This document shows, one piece after another, positions 6,103 through 16,346 of a stretch of 64,000 nt of DNA. The first letter of the stretch is position 1. Each line of letters begins with the position of its first letter. Source of the stretch: Clostridiales bacterium. GTDB taxonomy: Bacteria; Bacillota; Clostridia; Christensenellales; CAG-314. The position numbers were made by a program, and so were the translations under genes. The DNA lies in contig JAFLVJ010000001.1 in NCBI GenBank assembly GCA_022508375.1, forward strand, positions 192,857-256,856, written 5' to 3'. Below the pieces are notes generated by a model. The model had not been told where the DNA came from and did not search any database. It saw only the letters and a program-made list of their open reading frames with translations.

Positions 6103-8626
6103 AGAGAGTTGCTCCTTCTTCCGTTTCAACGGTCAAGGGACACGCAAGAGTTACGGCGTTTTCCATTTGCTCTGTAATTATCTGCTTGACTTGCTCAGCT
6201 TCTTCGGGATAGCAATCCACAATCAGTTCGTCGTGGATCTGCAATACGATTTTGCTCTTGAGTTTAGCTTCGAGCATAGCTTCGTCCACCTTGAGCATGG
6301 CAATCTTCATGATGTCGGCGGCACTACCCTGCAAGGGCATGTTCATTGCGGCGCGTTCGCCGAAAGCCCGAAGATTGAAGTTGTTGGACTTGATCTCGGG
6401 AATTTGCCTGCGTCTGCCTGTAAGAGTTGTTACGTACCCGTCGCGTCTTGCTTGCTCTACACTCCCGTCAAGGTATGCCTTGATGGTCGGGAAACGTTCG
6501 AAGTAAAGTTTGATATATTCGCGCGCTTTTTTAACACTCAGGTTGACGTTTTGCGACAATCCGAAGTCGGATATGCCGTAAATTATACCGAAGTTAACAG
6601 CTTTCGCCATGCGGCGCATGTCACTGTTAACCATTTCGGCAGGTATGCCCATAAGCTCGCTTGCAACGCGAGTGTGAATATCCTGTCCGCTCCTGAAACT
6701 GTCAAGTAGATTTGCGTCCTGTGAGAATGCTGCCAGTAGCCTAAGCTCTATTTGCGAATAGTCAGCGCCCACAAACACCCCGTACTTCGAGCAGAATAAT
6801 TTACGTATTTCCTTGCCCAGTTCGTTACGAATGGGAATGTTTTGCAAGTTGGGATCGCTACTGGACAGTCTGCCCGTTGACGTCAACGTTTGATTGAAGG
6901 TGGTATGCACCAATCCGCGACGGACAAGCGGCTTCAACCCGTCCACGTATGTACCGAGCAACTTCGAAAGTTTTCGGTGTGACAGGATCTTTTCGATTAT
7001 CGGGTGCTTGTCAAGCAATCCTTCCAAAATGTCGTTGTTGGTAGAATATCCCTTTTGCGTTTTTTTGCCGTGAGGCAGTCCCAATTTCTCAAACAAAATC
7101 TTGGATAGCTGCATGGGACTGTTGACGTTAAAAGTCTCGCCTGCCAGTTCGTATATTTCTGCGGTGATAGCATCAAGTTGCGAGTGGAAATCCACAGACA
7201 TTTTGTCAAGCAGATCTTCGTCCACCTTTACTCCTTCTTTTTCCATGCGGTAAAGCAAGTCGGATAGAGGCAACTCCACGTCATAGTACAGTTTTTCCAC
7301 CCCATGCGCCGCAAGTTGCTCATTCAACTTGTCCACCAGCGCGTAAATCCCCGCGGCAGGCTCTTTGTAGCCGTAGGCGGAGCATAGACTTGCTAAATCC
7401 TTGTACGCACGATACTCCACAAGATATTGCATAAGACACACGTCATATTGGACGTTGGACAGTTCAACTCCGAAGTTATCCAATGTGTGTTTAAGTGCCT
7501 TTACGTCATAAACGGCTTTGCAGGTGTTTGAACCGAGCAGAGGTTTAAGTTTGTCCCAAACGGCGGTTGCGGTAAGTTCGTCCAAGAAACTGTCCGACGG
7601 AGCAACACGGTACTGTAGGCTTTCGCTGTTGGCAAGATAAATTGTGCCGTTGTCAACGTGAATAGCCATATACGGCGATTGAGACATAATACCAATCACG
7701 TCCGTTAACTGCGCCATCGACGTCACTTCCACCGTTTCTACCGCTACTTGCGCAATTTGCTCGTGGTTGTCTTCGAAGTCCAAGCGCGCAATGATTGTGC
7801 GGAATTGCAACTTTTCCATAAGCTGCTTAACACTAGCGTCGTAAACGGGCATGTGAGCGTTATCAAGGTCGTACTCGATATCGGCGTCGGTAACGATTGT
7901 AGCCAACTTTCGGCTGATGTAAGCCATGTCCTTGCCTTCAACAAGTTTGTCGTGCAAGGCGCCCTTTTCGTCCTCGACGTGTTGATACAGTTCGTCGATG
8001 TTGCCGTATTTTTCCAGTAGCGCCAACGCAGTTTTTTCACCCACACCCCTAACTCCCGGGATATTGTCCGAAGTGTCACCGCGCAAAGCCTTGTACTCAA
8101 TTACCTGATATGGGGTAAGATTATATTCGCTTTTGAGTGTTTCGGGATTGACGACTTCAACGTCCGTTACGCCCTTTTTTGTAAGCAACACGGTGACGCG
8201 GTCGCTGACAAGCTGTAGCATATCGCGGTCGCCCGAAACAATGTAACTGTCACCGTCGAAACTGTTGGAAATAGTTCCGATAATATCATCCGCTTCCACG
8301 CCTGCCTTTTCCACTACCGTCACTTTCATTGCTGCAAGCAGTTCGTGTAACACGGGCATTTGCTCTGCCAAGTCGTCCGGCATGCCGTGGCGGTTCGCCT
8401 TGTACTCGGGATAAATATCCTTGCGGAAATTGTGCCCGCGCATGTCAAACGCCACAATCAGTTTATCGGGAGCGTAGTCGGCAAGCGCCTTGAGCAAGAT
8501 ATTTACAAAACCGTAAATTGCGTTGGTATTGCGCCCCTCGTTATCCGTTAGGGGTTGCCGTATTGCAAAGTACGCGCGATTTACTATGCTGTTTCCGTCA
8601 ATAAGCATCAATTTTTGTTTAGCCAT
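6092..8626 (-). CDS. polA: DNA polymerase I, proofreading domain inactivated
   Basis: Fills gaps in excision repair and removes Okazaki primers. 844 residues in three parts: an N-terminal 5'-3' flap exonuclease (about 1-280, with DGNSIVNRAYFA and the DTSDNIPGVRGVGEKTA helix-hairpin region), a middle 3'-5' exonuclease-like fold (about 290-460), and a polymerase domain with motif A DYSQIELRLLAAFSQD, motif B RRMAKAVNFGIIYG and motif C QIHDELIVD. In the middle domain the DxE of exonuclease motif I is replaced by AIHVDNG, and the motif II and III acidic residues are not found, so proofreading should be absent, as in Bacillus Pol I. It starts 9 bp after uvrA and overlaps coaE. Confidence 0.97.
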   Translation of the reverse strand: MAKQKLMLIDGNSIVNRAYFAIRQPLTDNEGRNTNAIYGFVNILLKALADYAPDKLIVAFDMRGHNFRKDIYPEYKANRHGMPDDLAEQMPVLHELLAAMKVTVVEKAGVEADDIIGTISNSFDGDSYIVSGDRDMLQLVSDRVTVLLTKKGVTDVEVVNPETLKSEYNLTPYQVIEYKALRGDTSDNIPGVRGVGEKTALALLEKYGNIDELYQHVEDEKGALHDKLVEGKDMAYISRKLATIVTDADIEYDLDNAHMPVYDASVKQLMEKLQFRTIIARLDFEDNHEQIAQVAVETVEVTSMAQLTDVIGIMSQSPYMAIHVDNGTIYLANSESLQYRVAPSDSFLDELTATAVWDKLKPLLGSNTCKAVYDVKALKHTLDNFGVELSNVQYDVCLMQYLVEYRAYKDLASLCSAYGYKEPAAGIYALVDKLNEQLAAHGVEKLYYDVELPLSDLLYRMEKEGVKVDEDLLDKMSVDFHSQLDAITAEIYELAGETFNVNSPMQLSKILFEKLGLPHGKKTQKGYSTNNDILEGLLDKHPIIEKILSHRKLSKLLGTYVDGLKPLVRRGLVHTTFNQTLTSTGRLSSSDPNLQNIPIRNELGKEIRKLFCSKYGVFVGADYSQIELRLLAAFSQDANLLDSFRSGQDIHTRVASELMGIPAEMVNSDMRRMAKAVNFGIIYGISDFGLSQNVNLSVKKAREYIKLYFERFPTIKAYLDGSVEQARRDGYVTTLTGRRRQIPEIKSNNFNLRAFGERAAMNMPLQGSAADIMKIAMLKVDEAMLEAKLKSKIVLQIHDELIVDCYPEEAEQVKQIITEQMENAVTLACPLTVETEEGATLYEA

Positions 8627-8635
8627 GTTTCACCT

Positions 8636-11455
8636 TCAGTCTTGCTTTGCTTTTTCAAGAATGGGTTTCAAAAATTGCCCTGTATAGCTATTATCTACCT
8701 GCGCAATTTGCTCGGGAGTACCGGTAGCAATTACTGTACCGCCTTCGTCTCCGCCTTCCGGTCCAAGGTCCACTATGTGATCCGCCACCTTGATAACGTC
8801 AAGGTTGTGCTCGATAACTATAACCGTGTTTCCGCCTGCGACAAGCCGTTGCAGTATTGTGATAAGCTTTGCTACGTCGTGGCTGTGCAGACCCGTCGTA
8901 GGTTCATCAAGTATATAAAGCGTCTTGCCGGTGCTGCGCTTGGACAATTCCGTTGCAAGCTTGACACGCTGCGCCTCACCGCCACTAAGCGTAGTTGCGC
9001 TTTGTCCCAACTTCATATATCCAAGCCCCACGTCGTACAGTGTTTGAATCTTGTTCTTGATAGAGGTAATATTCTCGAAAAATCCCACCGCTTCCTCAAT
9101 GGTCATGTCGAGTACATCGGCAATGGATTTACCCTTGTACTTGACGGCGAGTGTTTCGCGGTTGTAACGTGCGCCGTGACACACTTCGCAAGGAACGTAC
9201 ACGTCTGGCAGGAAGTTCATGGCAATACGCAGTATTCCGTCACCGTCGCAGTGATCGCAACGACCGCCCTTGACGTTAAAGCTGAACCGTCCCGATTGGT
9301 AGCCGCGTTCCTTTGCGTCGGGAGTTGCGGCAAACAAATCGCGAATCATTGTAAATACGCCTGTGTACGTTGCGGGGTTGGACCGCGGAGTACGTCCGAT
9401 TGCGCTTTGATCGATGGAAATAACCTTGTCCAAGTACTCGATACCGTCAATACGTTCGCACGCTACGTCGGCGCGTCTTGCTCGGTTGAGATGTTGTTCA
9501 AGGTATGGCAACAGCACTTCGTTTACAAGACTGCTCTTGCCGCTACCCGATACGCCGGTAACAACCGTAAGGGATCCTAATGGGAAACTTACGTCGATAT
9601 GCTTAAGATTATTTTTGTAAGCGCCCTTAACTGTTAGCACGTTGCCGTTACCTTTTCGGCGCTCGCTCGGTACGGGGATAGACATTTCTCCTGACAAATA
9701 TTTGCCTGTTATGGATTTTTTGCACCCCATAAGCTCGTTTACAGTGCCTGAAAACACTATTTCACCGCCGTGAACACCTGCACCGGGACCGACGTCCACA
9801 ACGTAATCCGCCGCGCGAATTGTGTCCTCGTCGTGTTCAACGACAATCAAGGTGTTGCCTATATCGCGAAGTCGGGTGAGCGTTGCAATAAGCTTGCTGT
9901 TATCCCGTTGGTGCAGACCTATGCTCGGTTCGTCCAAGATGTACAAAACGCCCGTAAGTCCACTGCCTATTTGCGTTGCAAGACGAATTCGTTGCGCTTC
10001 ACCACCGCTTAACGTTCCTGCGCTGCGGTTGAGTGTTAGGTATCCCAAACCTACATCCACAAGAAATTTCAAGCGGGCGTTGACTTCTTTTAGTACCATG
10101 TATGCAATTTTTGCGCGCGTTTCGTCCAGCTCCAGATTTGAAAAGAACGCTAACGCCTTGACTATACTCAGCTCACCCACTTCCCAAATGTTGAGACCGC
10201 CCACCTTGACGGAAAGAATTTCCTCCTTGAGACGTTTTCCGTGACAGTGTGAACATGGCTTATCTACCATGTATTTTTCGTATTCCTGACGCGTCCAGTC
10301 GCTCTTGCACTCGTTGTGACGGCGCGTCATCATGGGAATAATTCCCTCCCATGTCGCGTTAAAGCTGCGTCCATCCTTAAGATAACACACTACAGGTTCG
10401 TTACCGTTGCCGTACATAATCAGGTTGTACACCGACTTGGGTAAATCCCTGACAGGGACGTCGCAACTAAAACCGTACTTGTCCGCAATGGCGTCGAACA
10501 GCATTCGCATCCAGCTTGCGGCGCCAAGGTTGAAACCGAGCAGCTTTACCGCACCGTCGTGTAGCGACTTACTGTCGTCGGGGATTATCAGATTTTCGTC
10601 AAACTCCTGCTTGAATCCCAACCCAAGACATTCGGGACAGGCTCCAAAGGGACTGTTGAAGGAAAATGAGCGCGGCTCCAGTTCCTCTATTGTAAAGCCG
10701 CATTCGGGGCAAGCAAACTTGTTGGAGTAAGTGGTTTCCTTTCCGTTTGCGGACACCACCACCAAGCCCTCGGCAAGCTTCAACGCCGTCTCGACGCTGT
10801 CAGATAGACGCGTGTTCATCTCCGGCTTTACGGTCAAGCGGTCGATGACAACGCTTATGTTGTGCTTGATATTTTTTTCCAGTTTTATTTCTTCGTCCAG
10901 CGTGTAGGTATTTCCGTCCACGGATACGCGAACGTAACCTTGTTTTTTAAGTTGCTCGAACAGCTTTGTGTATTCGCCCTTACGACCGCGAACAACGGGC
11001 GCAAGTATAAGCAACTTGGTGCCTTCGCCCAACGCCATGACTCTGTCGCAAATCTGGTCCACAGTGGTCTTGCTTATAGGTAGCCCACAATGCGGACAGT
11101 ACGGCACGCCTATACGCGCAAAAAGCAAACGCAGATAGTCGTATATTTCCGTAACGGTACCGACGGTTGAACGGGGATTGGCGGAGGTTGTCTTTTGGTC
11201 TATGGAAATTGCAGGAGACAGTCCGTCAATGCTTTCCACGTCCGGCTTGTCCATCTGTCCGAGAAACTGACGGGCATAGCTTGATAAGCTTTCAACGTAA
11301 CGGCGTTGACCTTCGGCAAATATGGTGTCGAAAGCAAGCGAGGACTTACCGCTTCCCGATAAGCCTGTAAATACTACAAGCTGATCGCGCGGAATGGTTA
11401 AGCTCACGCTTTTGAGATTATTTTCTTTTGCATTTTTTATAACTATGTCTCGCAT
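8636..11455 (-). CDS. uvrA: UvrA, excinuclease ABC subunit A
   Basis: Damage-sensing ATPase of nucleotide excision repair; as a dimer it loads UvrB on damaged DNA. 939 residues with two ABC ATPase modules: Walker [10 protein letters not shown] near residue 31 and GVSGSGKSS in the second half, each with an LSGGEAQR signature. Zinc-binding CxxC pairs are visible at CPHC, CPEC...CPEC and CDHC...CEVC. Length is typical. The GAGG site and ATG at 11455 lie 1 bp after the preceding acetyltransferase stop, so the two are coupled. Downstream polA follows after 9 bp, giving a damage-repair operon led by the LexA-controlled uvrB promoter. Confidence 0.98.
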   Translation of the reverse strand: MRDIVIKNAKENNLKSVSLTIPRDQLVVFTGLSGSGKSSLAFDTIFAEGQRRYVESLSSYARQFLGQMDKPDVESIDGLSPAISIDQKTTSANPRSTVGTVTEIYDYLRLLFARIGVPYCPHCGLPISKTTVDQICDRVMALGEGTKLLILAPVVRGRKGEYTKLFEQLKKQGYVRVSVDGNTYTLDEEIKLEKNIKHNISVVIDRLTVKPEMNTRLSDSVETALKLAEGLVVVSANGKETTYSNKFACPECGFTIEELEPRSFSFNSPFGACPECLGLGFKQEFDENLIIPDDSKSLHDGAVKLLGFNLGAASWMRMLFDAIADKYGFSCDVPVRDLPKSVYNLIMYGNGNEPVVCYLKDGRSFNATWEGIIPMMTRRHNECKSDWTRQEYEKYMVDKPCSHCHGKRLKEEILSVKVGGLNIWEVGELSIVKALAFFSNLELDETRAKIAYMVLKEVNARLKFLVDVGLGYLTLNRSAGTLSGGEAQRIRLATQIGSGLTGVLYILDEPSIGLHQRDNSKLIATLTRLRDIGNTLIVVEHDEDTIRAADYVVDVGPGAGVHGGEIVFSGTVNELMGCKKSITGKYLSGEMSIPVPSERRKGNGNVLTVKGAYKNNLKHIDVSFPLGSLTVVTGVSGSGKSSLVNEVLLPYLEQHLNRARRADVACERIDGIEYLDKVISIDQSAIGRTPRSNPATYTGVFTMIRDLFAATPDAKERGYQSGRFSFNVKGGRCDHCDGDGILRIAMNFLPDVYVPCEVCHGARYNRETLAVKYKGKSIADVLDMTIEEAVGFFENITSIKNKIQTLYDVGLGYMKLGQSATTLSGGEAQRVKLATELSKRSTGKTLYILDEPTTGLHSHDVAKLITILQRLVAGGNTVIVIEHNLDVIKVADHIVDLGPEGGDEGGTVIATGTPEQIAQVDNSYTGQFLKPILEKAKQD

Positions 11456-11456
11456 T

Positions 11457-12281
11457 TTAATCCTCTATACATACAGGAACGTAAATTATTTCGTAGCGGG
11501 ATTTGCCGTACACGTAGCCAATGCTCGAATAAAGATGATTGGATACGGGATTATGTTGATCGACGTGCAAATAGGGAATTTTACCACCCAGTATTGCCTG
11601 TTCCGTCAAGTATGTTACAACCTTGCGACTGTAACCCTTGTTGCGGTGTTCGGGCAATGTATAGACGTTTGCCAGCCTACACAGTCCGTTGTCTTCGTCG
11701 TAGCCTGACGCTACGGAAACTATTGCTCCGTCCAGGCGAAGTAATGCGTAGGAGTTGATTCGTTCCGAAACGTCTTCGTAAACTTGGCTGAACTCGGGCT
11801 TTTCGCCCAGCGCTTCGTATGTAAAATCCACAACGATATGAGCAATATCTGCTACGTCCTTTGCAACTGCCCTCTGTACGCTTGACGTGTCGCAAGGGTT
11901 GACCTTGTCGCAATACATTACGTCCATAAACAAATGGACCTCGTGACTGCCGCCCACGCGTTGTTCGTACGCTGTCAAAAATGCATTTGACAATTCGTAC
12001 GGTCCTATCGTTTTATTAAAAATCAGTTGATTATTAGCAATAACGTCGGCGAGTTCGTCCGCGCAATGTTCACTGCCGTACAAAACAATCGGATAATCGC
12101 CAACATGAATTGCCAACAATAATTGACCATTAGTTTCGATACGAATTGCGTAGTCGTTTGTATTGCAATGCGCAATTGCTTGGGCGTTTTTTTCGAAAAA
12201 AGTCGTCCCAAGTGGGTCGTTTCGTATTATATTTATATTTTCGTCAAGAAACTCTTGACCTGTGGTATATATTTTGAACAT
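11457..12281 (-). CDS. GNAT-family N-acetyltransferase
   Basis: Predicted acetyl-CoA-dependent acetyltransferase of unknown substrate. The C-terminal half (about residues 130-270) has the GNAT fold: [24 protein letters not shown] matches the acetyl-CoA pyrophosphate loop pattern (R-x-x-G-x-S/A), and [18 protein letters not shown] matches the final motif. The N-terminal 120 residues resemble no family I can name. The ATG at 12281 has an AAGGAA site. It sits between uvrB and uvrA, 1 bp before uvrA, so it is probably SOS-induced with them; a link to DNA repair is only suggested by position. Two-domain GNATs of this size are common in Clostridia. Confidence 0.8.
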   Translation of the reverse strand: MFKIYTTGQEFLDENINIIRNDPLGTTFFEKNAQAIAHCNTNDYAIRIETNGQLLLAIHVGDYPIVLYGSEHCADELADVIANNQLIFNKTIGPYELSNAFLTAYEQRVGGSHEVHLFMDVMYCDKVNPCDTSSVQRAVAKDVADIAHIVVDFTYEALGEKPEFSQVYEDVSERINSYALLRLDGAIVSVASGYDEDNGLCRLANVYTLPEHRNKGYSRKVVTYLTEQAILGGKIPYLHVDQHNPVSNHLYSSIGYVYGKSRYEIIYVPVCIED

Positions 12282-12312
12282 ATTTCCTTACACAATTTCA
12301 CAACTCATTATT

Positions 12313-12352
12313 GCAGAGGCGAGGATGTTCCGACCCAAAACAATCTGCAACG
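12313..12352 (-). repeat. Dispersed palindromic element, copy B (half element)
   Basis: About 40 bp matching the outer arm and core of copy A: the shared stretch CCAAAACAATCTGCAACGAG is preceded by AGGCGAGGATGTTCCGA. The opposite arm is absent, so this copy is truncated or has decayed. It lies in the uvrB-GNAT spacer, between genes of one operon. Confidence 0.6.
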
Positions 12353-12393
12353 AGCAACTTGACATTTAATGAATATCACTACTTGTCCTGACT

Positions 12394-14361
12394 CTAACCG
12401 CGTTTCTTGCGTTTTTCCTTTTCCAGTCGTTTTGTTAGTTGCACCACCTGCTCGCGAAGTTGAATTGCTTTTTCGAAGTCAAGCTGATTGGCGGCAGTTT
12501 TCATACGGGCGGTGACGTTGTCGATTTCTCGCTCGAGGTCCTTAACAGACATTGTGTCGTCGCCCTTTTGAGTAATTTCAAGAGTGTTTTCCACTTCGTG
12601 CTCAATGGTCTTGGGAATAATATTATTTTCGACGTTGTACTCGTGCTGCACCTTACGGCGACGGTTGGTTTCACCTATTGCGCGCTTCATGCTGTCCGTC
12701 ATGACGTCGGCGTACATAATAACCTTGCCTTCGGAATTACGCGCTGCGCGTCCGATAATCTGTATAAGCGAAGTATCGCTACGCAAGAAACCTTCCTTGT
12801 CGGCGTCCAATATTGCAACCAGTTTTACCTGTGGCATATCCAAGCCTTCGCGCAATAGATTGATACCTACAAGCACGTCGAACTCGCCTTTTTTCAACCC
12901 AGTCACGATTTCCACACGTTCAAGGGTGTCGATTTCCGAGTGCATGTATCTTACGCGTATATCATGCTTACCGAGGAAATCGGTGAGGCTCTCCGCCATG
13001 CGCTTGGTCAGCGTTGTAATAAGCACGCGTCCACCGGAGGTTACCACCTTGTGAATTTCGCCGAGCAGGTCGTCTATTTGCCCCTCTACGGGACGAACTT
13101 CCACTTCGGGGTCTAGTAGTCCCGTCGGTCGAATTAGCTGTTCTACCACGTTATCTGCGCGTTTAAGCTCGTACTCGGCAGGCGTTGCCGATACACACAC
13201 AAGTTGTCCTAAACGTGCGTCAAATTCGTCAAACGTCAATGGTCTGTTATCGTAGGCGCTTTTCAGACGGAAGCCGTACCCCACAAGATTGACCTTGCGC
13301 GCCCTGTCGCCGTTGTACATACCGCGAATTTGCGGTATCGTCATGTGACTTTCGTCAATGAAGGTGATGAAGTCGTCAGGGAAATAATCCAGTAACGTAA
13401 AGGGCGGTTCGCCTGCGTTTCGCCCGTCAAAGTAGCGCGAATAGTTTTCGATTCCGCTACAGTATCCCATTTCCTGCATCATCTCCATGTCGTAGCTGAC
13501 GCGTTGTTTTAAGCGTTGCGCTTCCACTATTTTGTTGATGTTGTTAAAGTCCTCTACCTCGACGTCCATATCCTGCTTGATGTCGTGTAGCGCCTTTTCC
13601 ATGGTTATGCCTTCAACAACGTACTGACTTGCAGGGTAAATGGCAACGTGCAGTAAATTCGCAACCACGTTACCTGTAAGCGCGTCTATTTCCTGCAATT
13701 TTTCCACCTCATCTCCCCAAAACTGCACTCGAATTGCATGGTCTGAGTAGGAAGCAGGATATATTTCAAGTATATCTCCGCGCACACGGAAGGTTCCACG
13801 ATGGAAATCCATGTCGTTGCGCGTATATTGTATGGAAATAAGTTTTTTTATTACATTCTCGCGGCTTACCTCATCCCCAGGACGCAATGACAGGCTAAGC
13901 TTGTAGTATTCGCTCGGCGCGCCCAAGCCGTAAATGCAACTTACGCTTGCAACCACTATTGTGTCGCGACGCTCGAACAAGCTGCAAGTTGCCGAGTGTC
14001 TTAAACGGTCGATTTCGTCGTTGATGTCAATTTCCTTTTCGATGTACAAGTCGCGGGAAGGAATGTAACTTTCCGGCATGTAGTAATCGTAATAGGAAAC
14101 AAAAAACTCCACCCTATTCTCCGGAAAAAATTCGCGGAACTCATTGCAAAGCTGCGCGGCAAGCGTCTTGTTGTGGCAAATAACAAGCGCAGGACGGTTG
14201 ACGTTGGCAATAATATTTGCCATTGTAAAAGTCTTACCGCTGCCCGTAACACCACGAAGAACCTGCGTAGCAAGTCCGTCGCGTATGCCCTGCGTAAGCT
14301 CGGCTATTGCCTGCGGCTGATCGCCGCAAGGTTTAAATTTAGAGTGAAGTTTAAATTCCAT
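12394..14361 (-). CDS. uvrB: UvrB, excinuclease ABC subunit B
   Basis: DNA-damage verifying helicase of nucleotide excision repair; it takes damaged DNA from UvrA and recruits UvrC. 655 residues: Walker [11 protein letters not shown] near residue 39, the beta-hairpin region [15 protein letters not shown] (about residues 90-104) that inserts into DNA, helicase motif DESH, motif [14 protein letters not shown], and a C-terminal UVR motif (about 610-645) that binds UvrC. Length is standard. The ribosome site is poor (AAAAAGT). A consensus promoter and LexA box lie about 50-95 bp upstream, so expression is SOS controlled. The GNAT gene follows after 112 bp containing repeat copy B. Confidence 0.98.
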   Translation of the reverse strand: MEFKLHSKFKPCGDQPQAIAELTQGIRDGLATQVLRGVTGSGKTFTMANIIANVNRPALVICHNKTLAAQLCNEFREFFPENRVEFFVSYYDYYMPESYIPSRDLYIEKEIDINDEIDRLRHSATCSLFERRDTIVVASVSCIYGLGAPSEYYKLSLSLRPGDEVSRENVIKKLISIQYTRNDMDFHRGTFRVRGDILEIYPASYSDHAIRVQFWGDEVEKLQEIDALTGNVVANLLHVAIYPASQYVVEGITMEKALHDIKQDMDVEVEDFNNINKIVEAQRLKQRVSYDMEMMQEMGYCSGIENYSRYFDGRNAGEPPFTLLDYFPDDFITFIDESHMTIPQIRGMYNGDRARKVNLVGYGFRLKSAYDNRPLTFDEFDARLGQLVCVSATPAEYELKRADNVVEQLIRPTGLLDPEVEVRPVEGQIDDLLGEIHKVVTSGGRVLITTLTKRMAESLTDFLGKHDIRVRYMHSEIDTLERVEIVTGLKKGEFDVLVGINLLREGLDMPQVKLVAILDADKEGFLRSDTSLIQIIGRAARNSEGKVIMYADVMTDSMKRAIGETNRRRKVQHEYNVENNIIPKTIEHEVENTLEITQKGDDTMSVKDLEREIDNVTARMKTAANQLDFEKAIQLREQVVQLTKRLEKEKRKKRG

Positions 14362-14407
14362 ACTTTTTATTTTTGTTTTTGGTTTTTTATATTCAAGTTA
14401 TATTTTG

Positions 14408-14421
14408 CGAACATATGTTCG
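14408..14421. promoter_or_regulatory. SOS (LexA/DinR) box upstream of uvrB
   Basis: CGAAC-ATAT-GTTCG is a perfect match to the Gram-positive LexA consensus CGAACN4GTTCG. It begins about 7 bp downstream of the -10 box, covering the transcription start, where bound LexA would block initiation. Confidence 0.92.
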
Positions 14422-14428
14422 CGTAAAT

Positions 14429-14457
14429 ATTATAGTGAATTTGCAGTTAATTGTCAA
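14429..14457 (-). promoter_or_regulatory. Consensus sigma-A promoter of the uvrB operon
   Basis: A perfect TTGACA and a perfect TATAAT are 17 bp apart on the minus strand, followed directly by the LexA box. This is intrinsically a very strong promoter, which fits a tightly repressed SOS operon. Confidence 0.92.
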
Positions 14458-14540
14458 CAACAAAAAATATTATTTTAACCCCATTAACTGATGATTTTAC
14501 GGAATGAGTTAGACGCGAGCAAAGCTAAATATTGCGTAGC

Positions 14541-15314
14541 TTATAAGACGTTCAAACAGTATATTTCATACAGTCCTTTCAAGGATAGTTCGCGGTCGAT
14601 GTGGTCGAACAGCGGTTCAACGTCGGATAACAGCATTGACAGACCGCCCGTCGCAATTACCTTAGCGTTGTGCAGTCCCGTTTCCGCCTTGATGCGTTCA
14701 ATAAGGTACTTTACTTGCCCCACTGCTCCGAAAATCACACCGCTTTGTATGGCGTTGCGTGTTGTTTTCGCCGTGGCTTTCAATGGCGTTTCCAACTCCA
14801 CATTGGGAAGCTTCGCCGTGCAACGCGCAAGCGATTCCATTGTGGATTTTAACCCCAGTGTGATTGCTCCACCGATAAATTCCTTCCTGTCGTTAACCAC
14901 GTTGAAGGTAGTTGCCGTACCGAAGTCCACAAGTATAAAGGGCGCGCCGTAGTTAAGCTCGGCGGCAACGCAGGTGATAATCCTGTCACTGCCAAGTTCC
15001 TTGGGATTTTCATATCGAATGGCAAGCCCCGTCTTGACGCCCACACCCACGACAAGCGGTTTTACTCCGAAAACGTACTGTATGACGTTAGTAAACGTAT
15101 AATCGAGTTGCGGAATTACCGACGACACAATAGCGCCTGTAACCATATTTGGCGTTATCTTGTTGTGTGAAAGAAGTTGCAAAAGCAACGCCACGTACTC
15201 ATCCGAGGTGCGCTTGACGTCCGTTGACATCTTGAAGGAATTGGTCAATTTACCTTTGTCACTGAACAGACCGATTTTTATATTAGTGTTACCAATGTCA
15301 ACTGCAAATATCAT
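14541..15314 (-). CDS. coaX: Type III pantothenate kinase
   Basis: Phosphorylates pantothenate, the first step of CoA synthesis; the type III enzyme is not feedback inhibited by CoA. 257 residues of the ASKHA fold: phosphate-1 motif DIGNTNIKIGLF at residues 5-16, the GSDRI block with its catalytic-region aspartate, the phosphate-2 motif DFGTATTF, and EFIGGAITLG. Its start overlaps the stop of the upstream membrane gene (ATGA-type), so translation is coupled. With coaE nearby, two CoA steps are encoded within 10 kb. No other assignment is likely. Confidence 0.96.
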   Translation of the reverse strand: MIFAVDIGNTNIKIGLFSDKGKLTNSFKMSTDVKRTSDEYVALLLQLLSHNKITPNMVTGAIVSSVIPQLDYTFTNVIQYVFGVKPLVVGVGVKTGLAIRYENPKELGSDRIITCVAAELNYGAPFILVDFGTATTFNVVNDRKEFIGGAITLGLKSTMESLARCTAKLPNVELETPLKATAKTTRNAIQSGVIFGAVGQVKYLIERIKAETGLHNAKVIATGGLSMLLSDVEPLFDHIDRELSLKGLYEIYCLNVL

Positions 15315-16009
15315 TGTTCAACCTCTTTTGTGTTTTGTTTTGCTTTGGCCGTTTGTTCGTCCTTTTTAGCGCGTTTCCAGTTGTCGCCGTCTATGCCCAA
15401 TTTCAACCCCTTGCGAACGCCCAGCACAATAAACGGTACAAGCACAAGGGTAACGGAATACTCGGGAATAATATTGGTGTACGCAGCAAGTTTTATCAGC
15501 TCAATCAGCGCTGTAAATTCAACGTCGAATATGACCTTAAACAGGTTGAGGGTGGACAAAAACAAAACTGTATTTGTAATGTTGCCTAGCAAGACGGCTA
15601 CCACCATTGCCAAAATTTGACGCTTGCGCATGACGGGCATTTTCTTCGACAAATAAATGATCAGCTTGTAAGCGCCAAAGGCAACTACCCCGCTGGCAAT
15701 ACGCGGAATCATCGTTATCAACGGCCATACATACACCGGCATTGTCGCAACAGACGATGGCAAAATAAACTCTTTAATAAATGATGCTAAACCGAAAAAC
15801 GTCCAAGACAGAATAGCTGTAAGCCAACTGTCATCCAAAAAACAAAACGTAAACGTAACTAAAAGAACGAACGCCGCAGTAGATAACTGCTGTGAAAAAC
15901 CTGCAGTCAACGCAATGCCGATTGCTCTGTCCAACATCATTGCAACAACGATTGTCGCAAGCATTATAGCATAGCGAGCCAACTTAAAAGCTTTACTATT
16001 GTTTACCAT
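15311..16009 (-). CDS. ECF transporter S-component-like membrane protein, probable pantothenate uptake
   Basis: Integral membrane protein of 232 residues with about six hydrophobic segments and a lysine-rich cytoplasmic tail (KRAKKDEQTAKAKQ), the layout of substrate-capture (S) components of energy-coupling-factor vitamin transporters. The start at 16009 is chosen for AGGAG 5 bp upstream; the frame extends back to 16135 but through the promoter. It overlaps coaX by 4 bp. Because coaX uses pantothenate, the simplest reading is a PanT-like pantothenate S component; this is inferred from gene context, not from recognised binding residues. The shared ATPase/EcfT module is not in this window. Confidence 0.65.
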   Translation of the reverse strand: MVNNSKAFKLARYAIMLATIVVAMMLDRAIGIALTAGFSQQLSTAAFVLLVTFTFCFLDDSWLTAILSWTFFGLASFIKEFILPSSVATMPVYVWPLITMIPRIASGVVAFGAYKLIIYLSKKMPVMRKRQILAMVVAVLLGNITNTVLFLSTLNLFKVIFDVEFTALIELIKLAAYTNIIPEYSVTLVLVPFIVLGVRKGLKLGIDGDNWKRAKKDEQTAKAKQNTKEVEQ

Positions 16010-16106
16010 AAAATCTCCTATTTCGTCCATAATTGGTACGAATATCTCTTTAGGTAAAAAGATAAAAAACAAAGTATCGTTTGTTTGCACAATACGACCT
16101 GTATAT

Positions 16107-16135
16107 ATTTTACCATATCGTTGGTAAAAATACAA
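16107..16135 (-). promoter_or_regulatory. Promoter with embedded palindrome for the S component-coaX operon
   Basis: The -35 TTGTAT and -10 TAAAAT are 17 bp apart on the minus strand. A perfect 7-6-7 inverted repeat TTTACCA-N6-TGGTAAA (16109-16128) fills the spacer and overlaps the -10, as expected of a repressor operator. Confidence 0.55.
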
Positions 16136-16195
16136 ATATATATTATTTAAATTACAATTTTTGAGTGCAAACTTTTACTCAGTCTGTAAAAAGAC

Positions 16196-16224
16196 AACTC
16201 CCCTTGATACAAACAAGGGGAGTT
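16196..16224 (-). terminator. Terminator after engB
   Basis: An 11-bp stem (AACTCCCCTTG with CAAGGGGAGTT, loop of 7). On the minus strand it is followed by GTCTTTTTAC, ending the lon-engB unit. On the plus strand it has TTTTTT, but no plus-strand gene precedes it. The remaining sequence between engB and the promoter at 16135 shows a weak hairpin near 16261-16286 and nothing else I can name. Confidence 0.75.
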
Positions 16225-16346
16225 TTTTCCTCAAAACTAAAACAAATTAAGTGATTGTATGCGCTAACGAAACAATCTTCAATTAGCGTCTGTTATTAGT
16301 GATTTACACATTATTACAAAAGCGAATTGTAGCCGTTTAGTGTACA

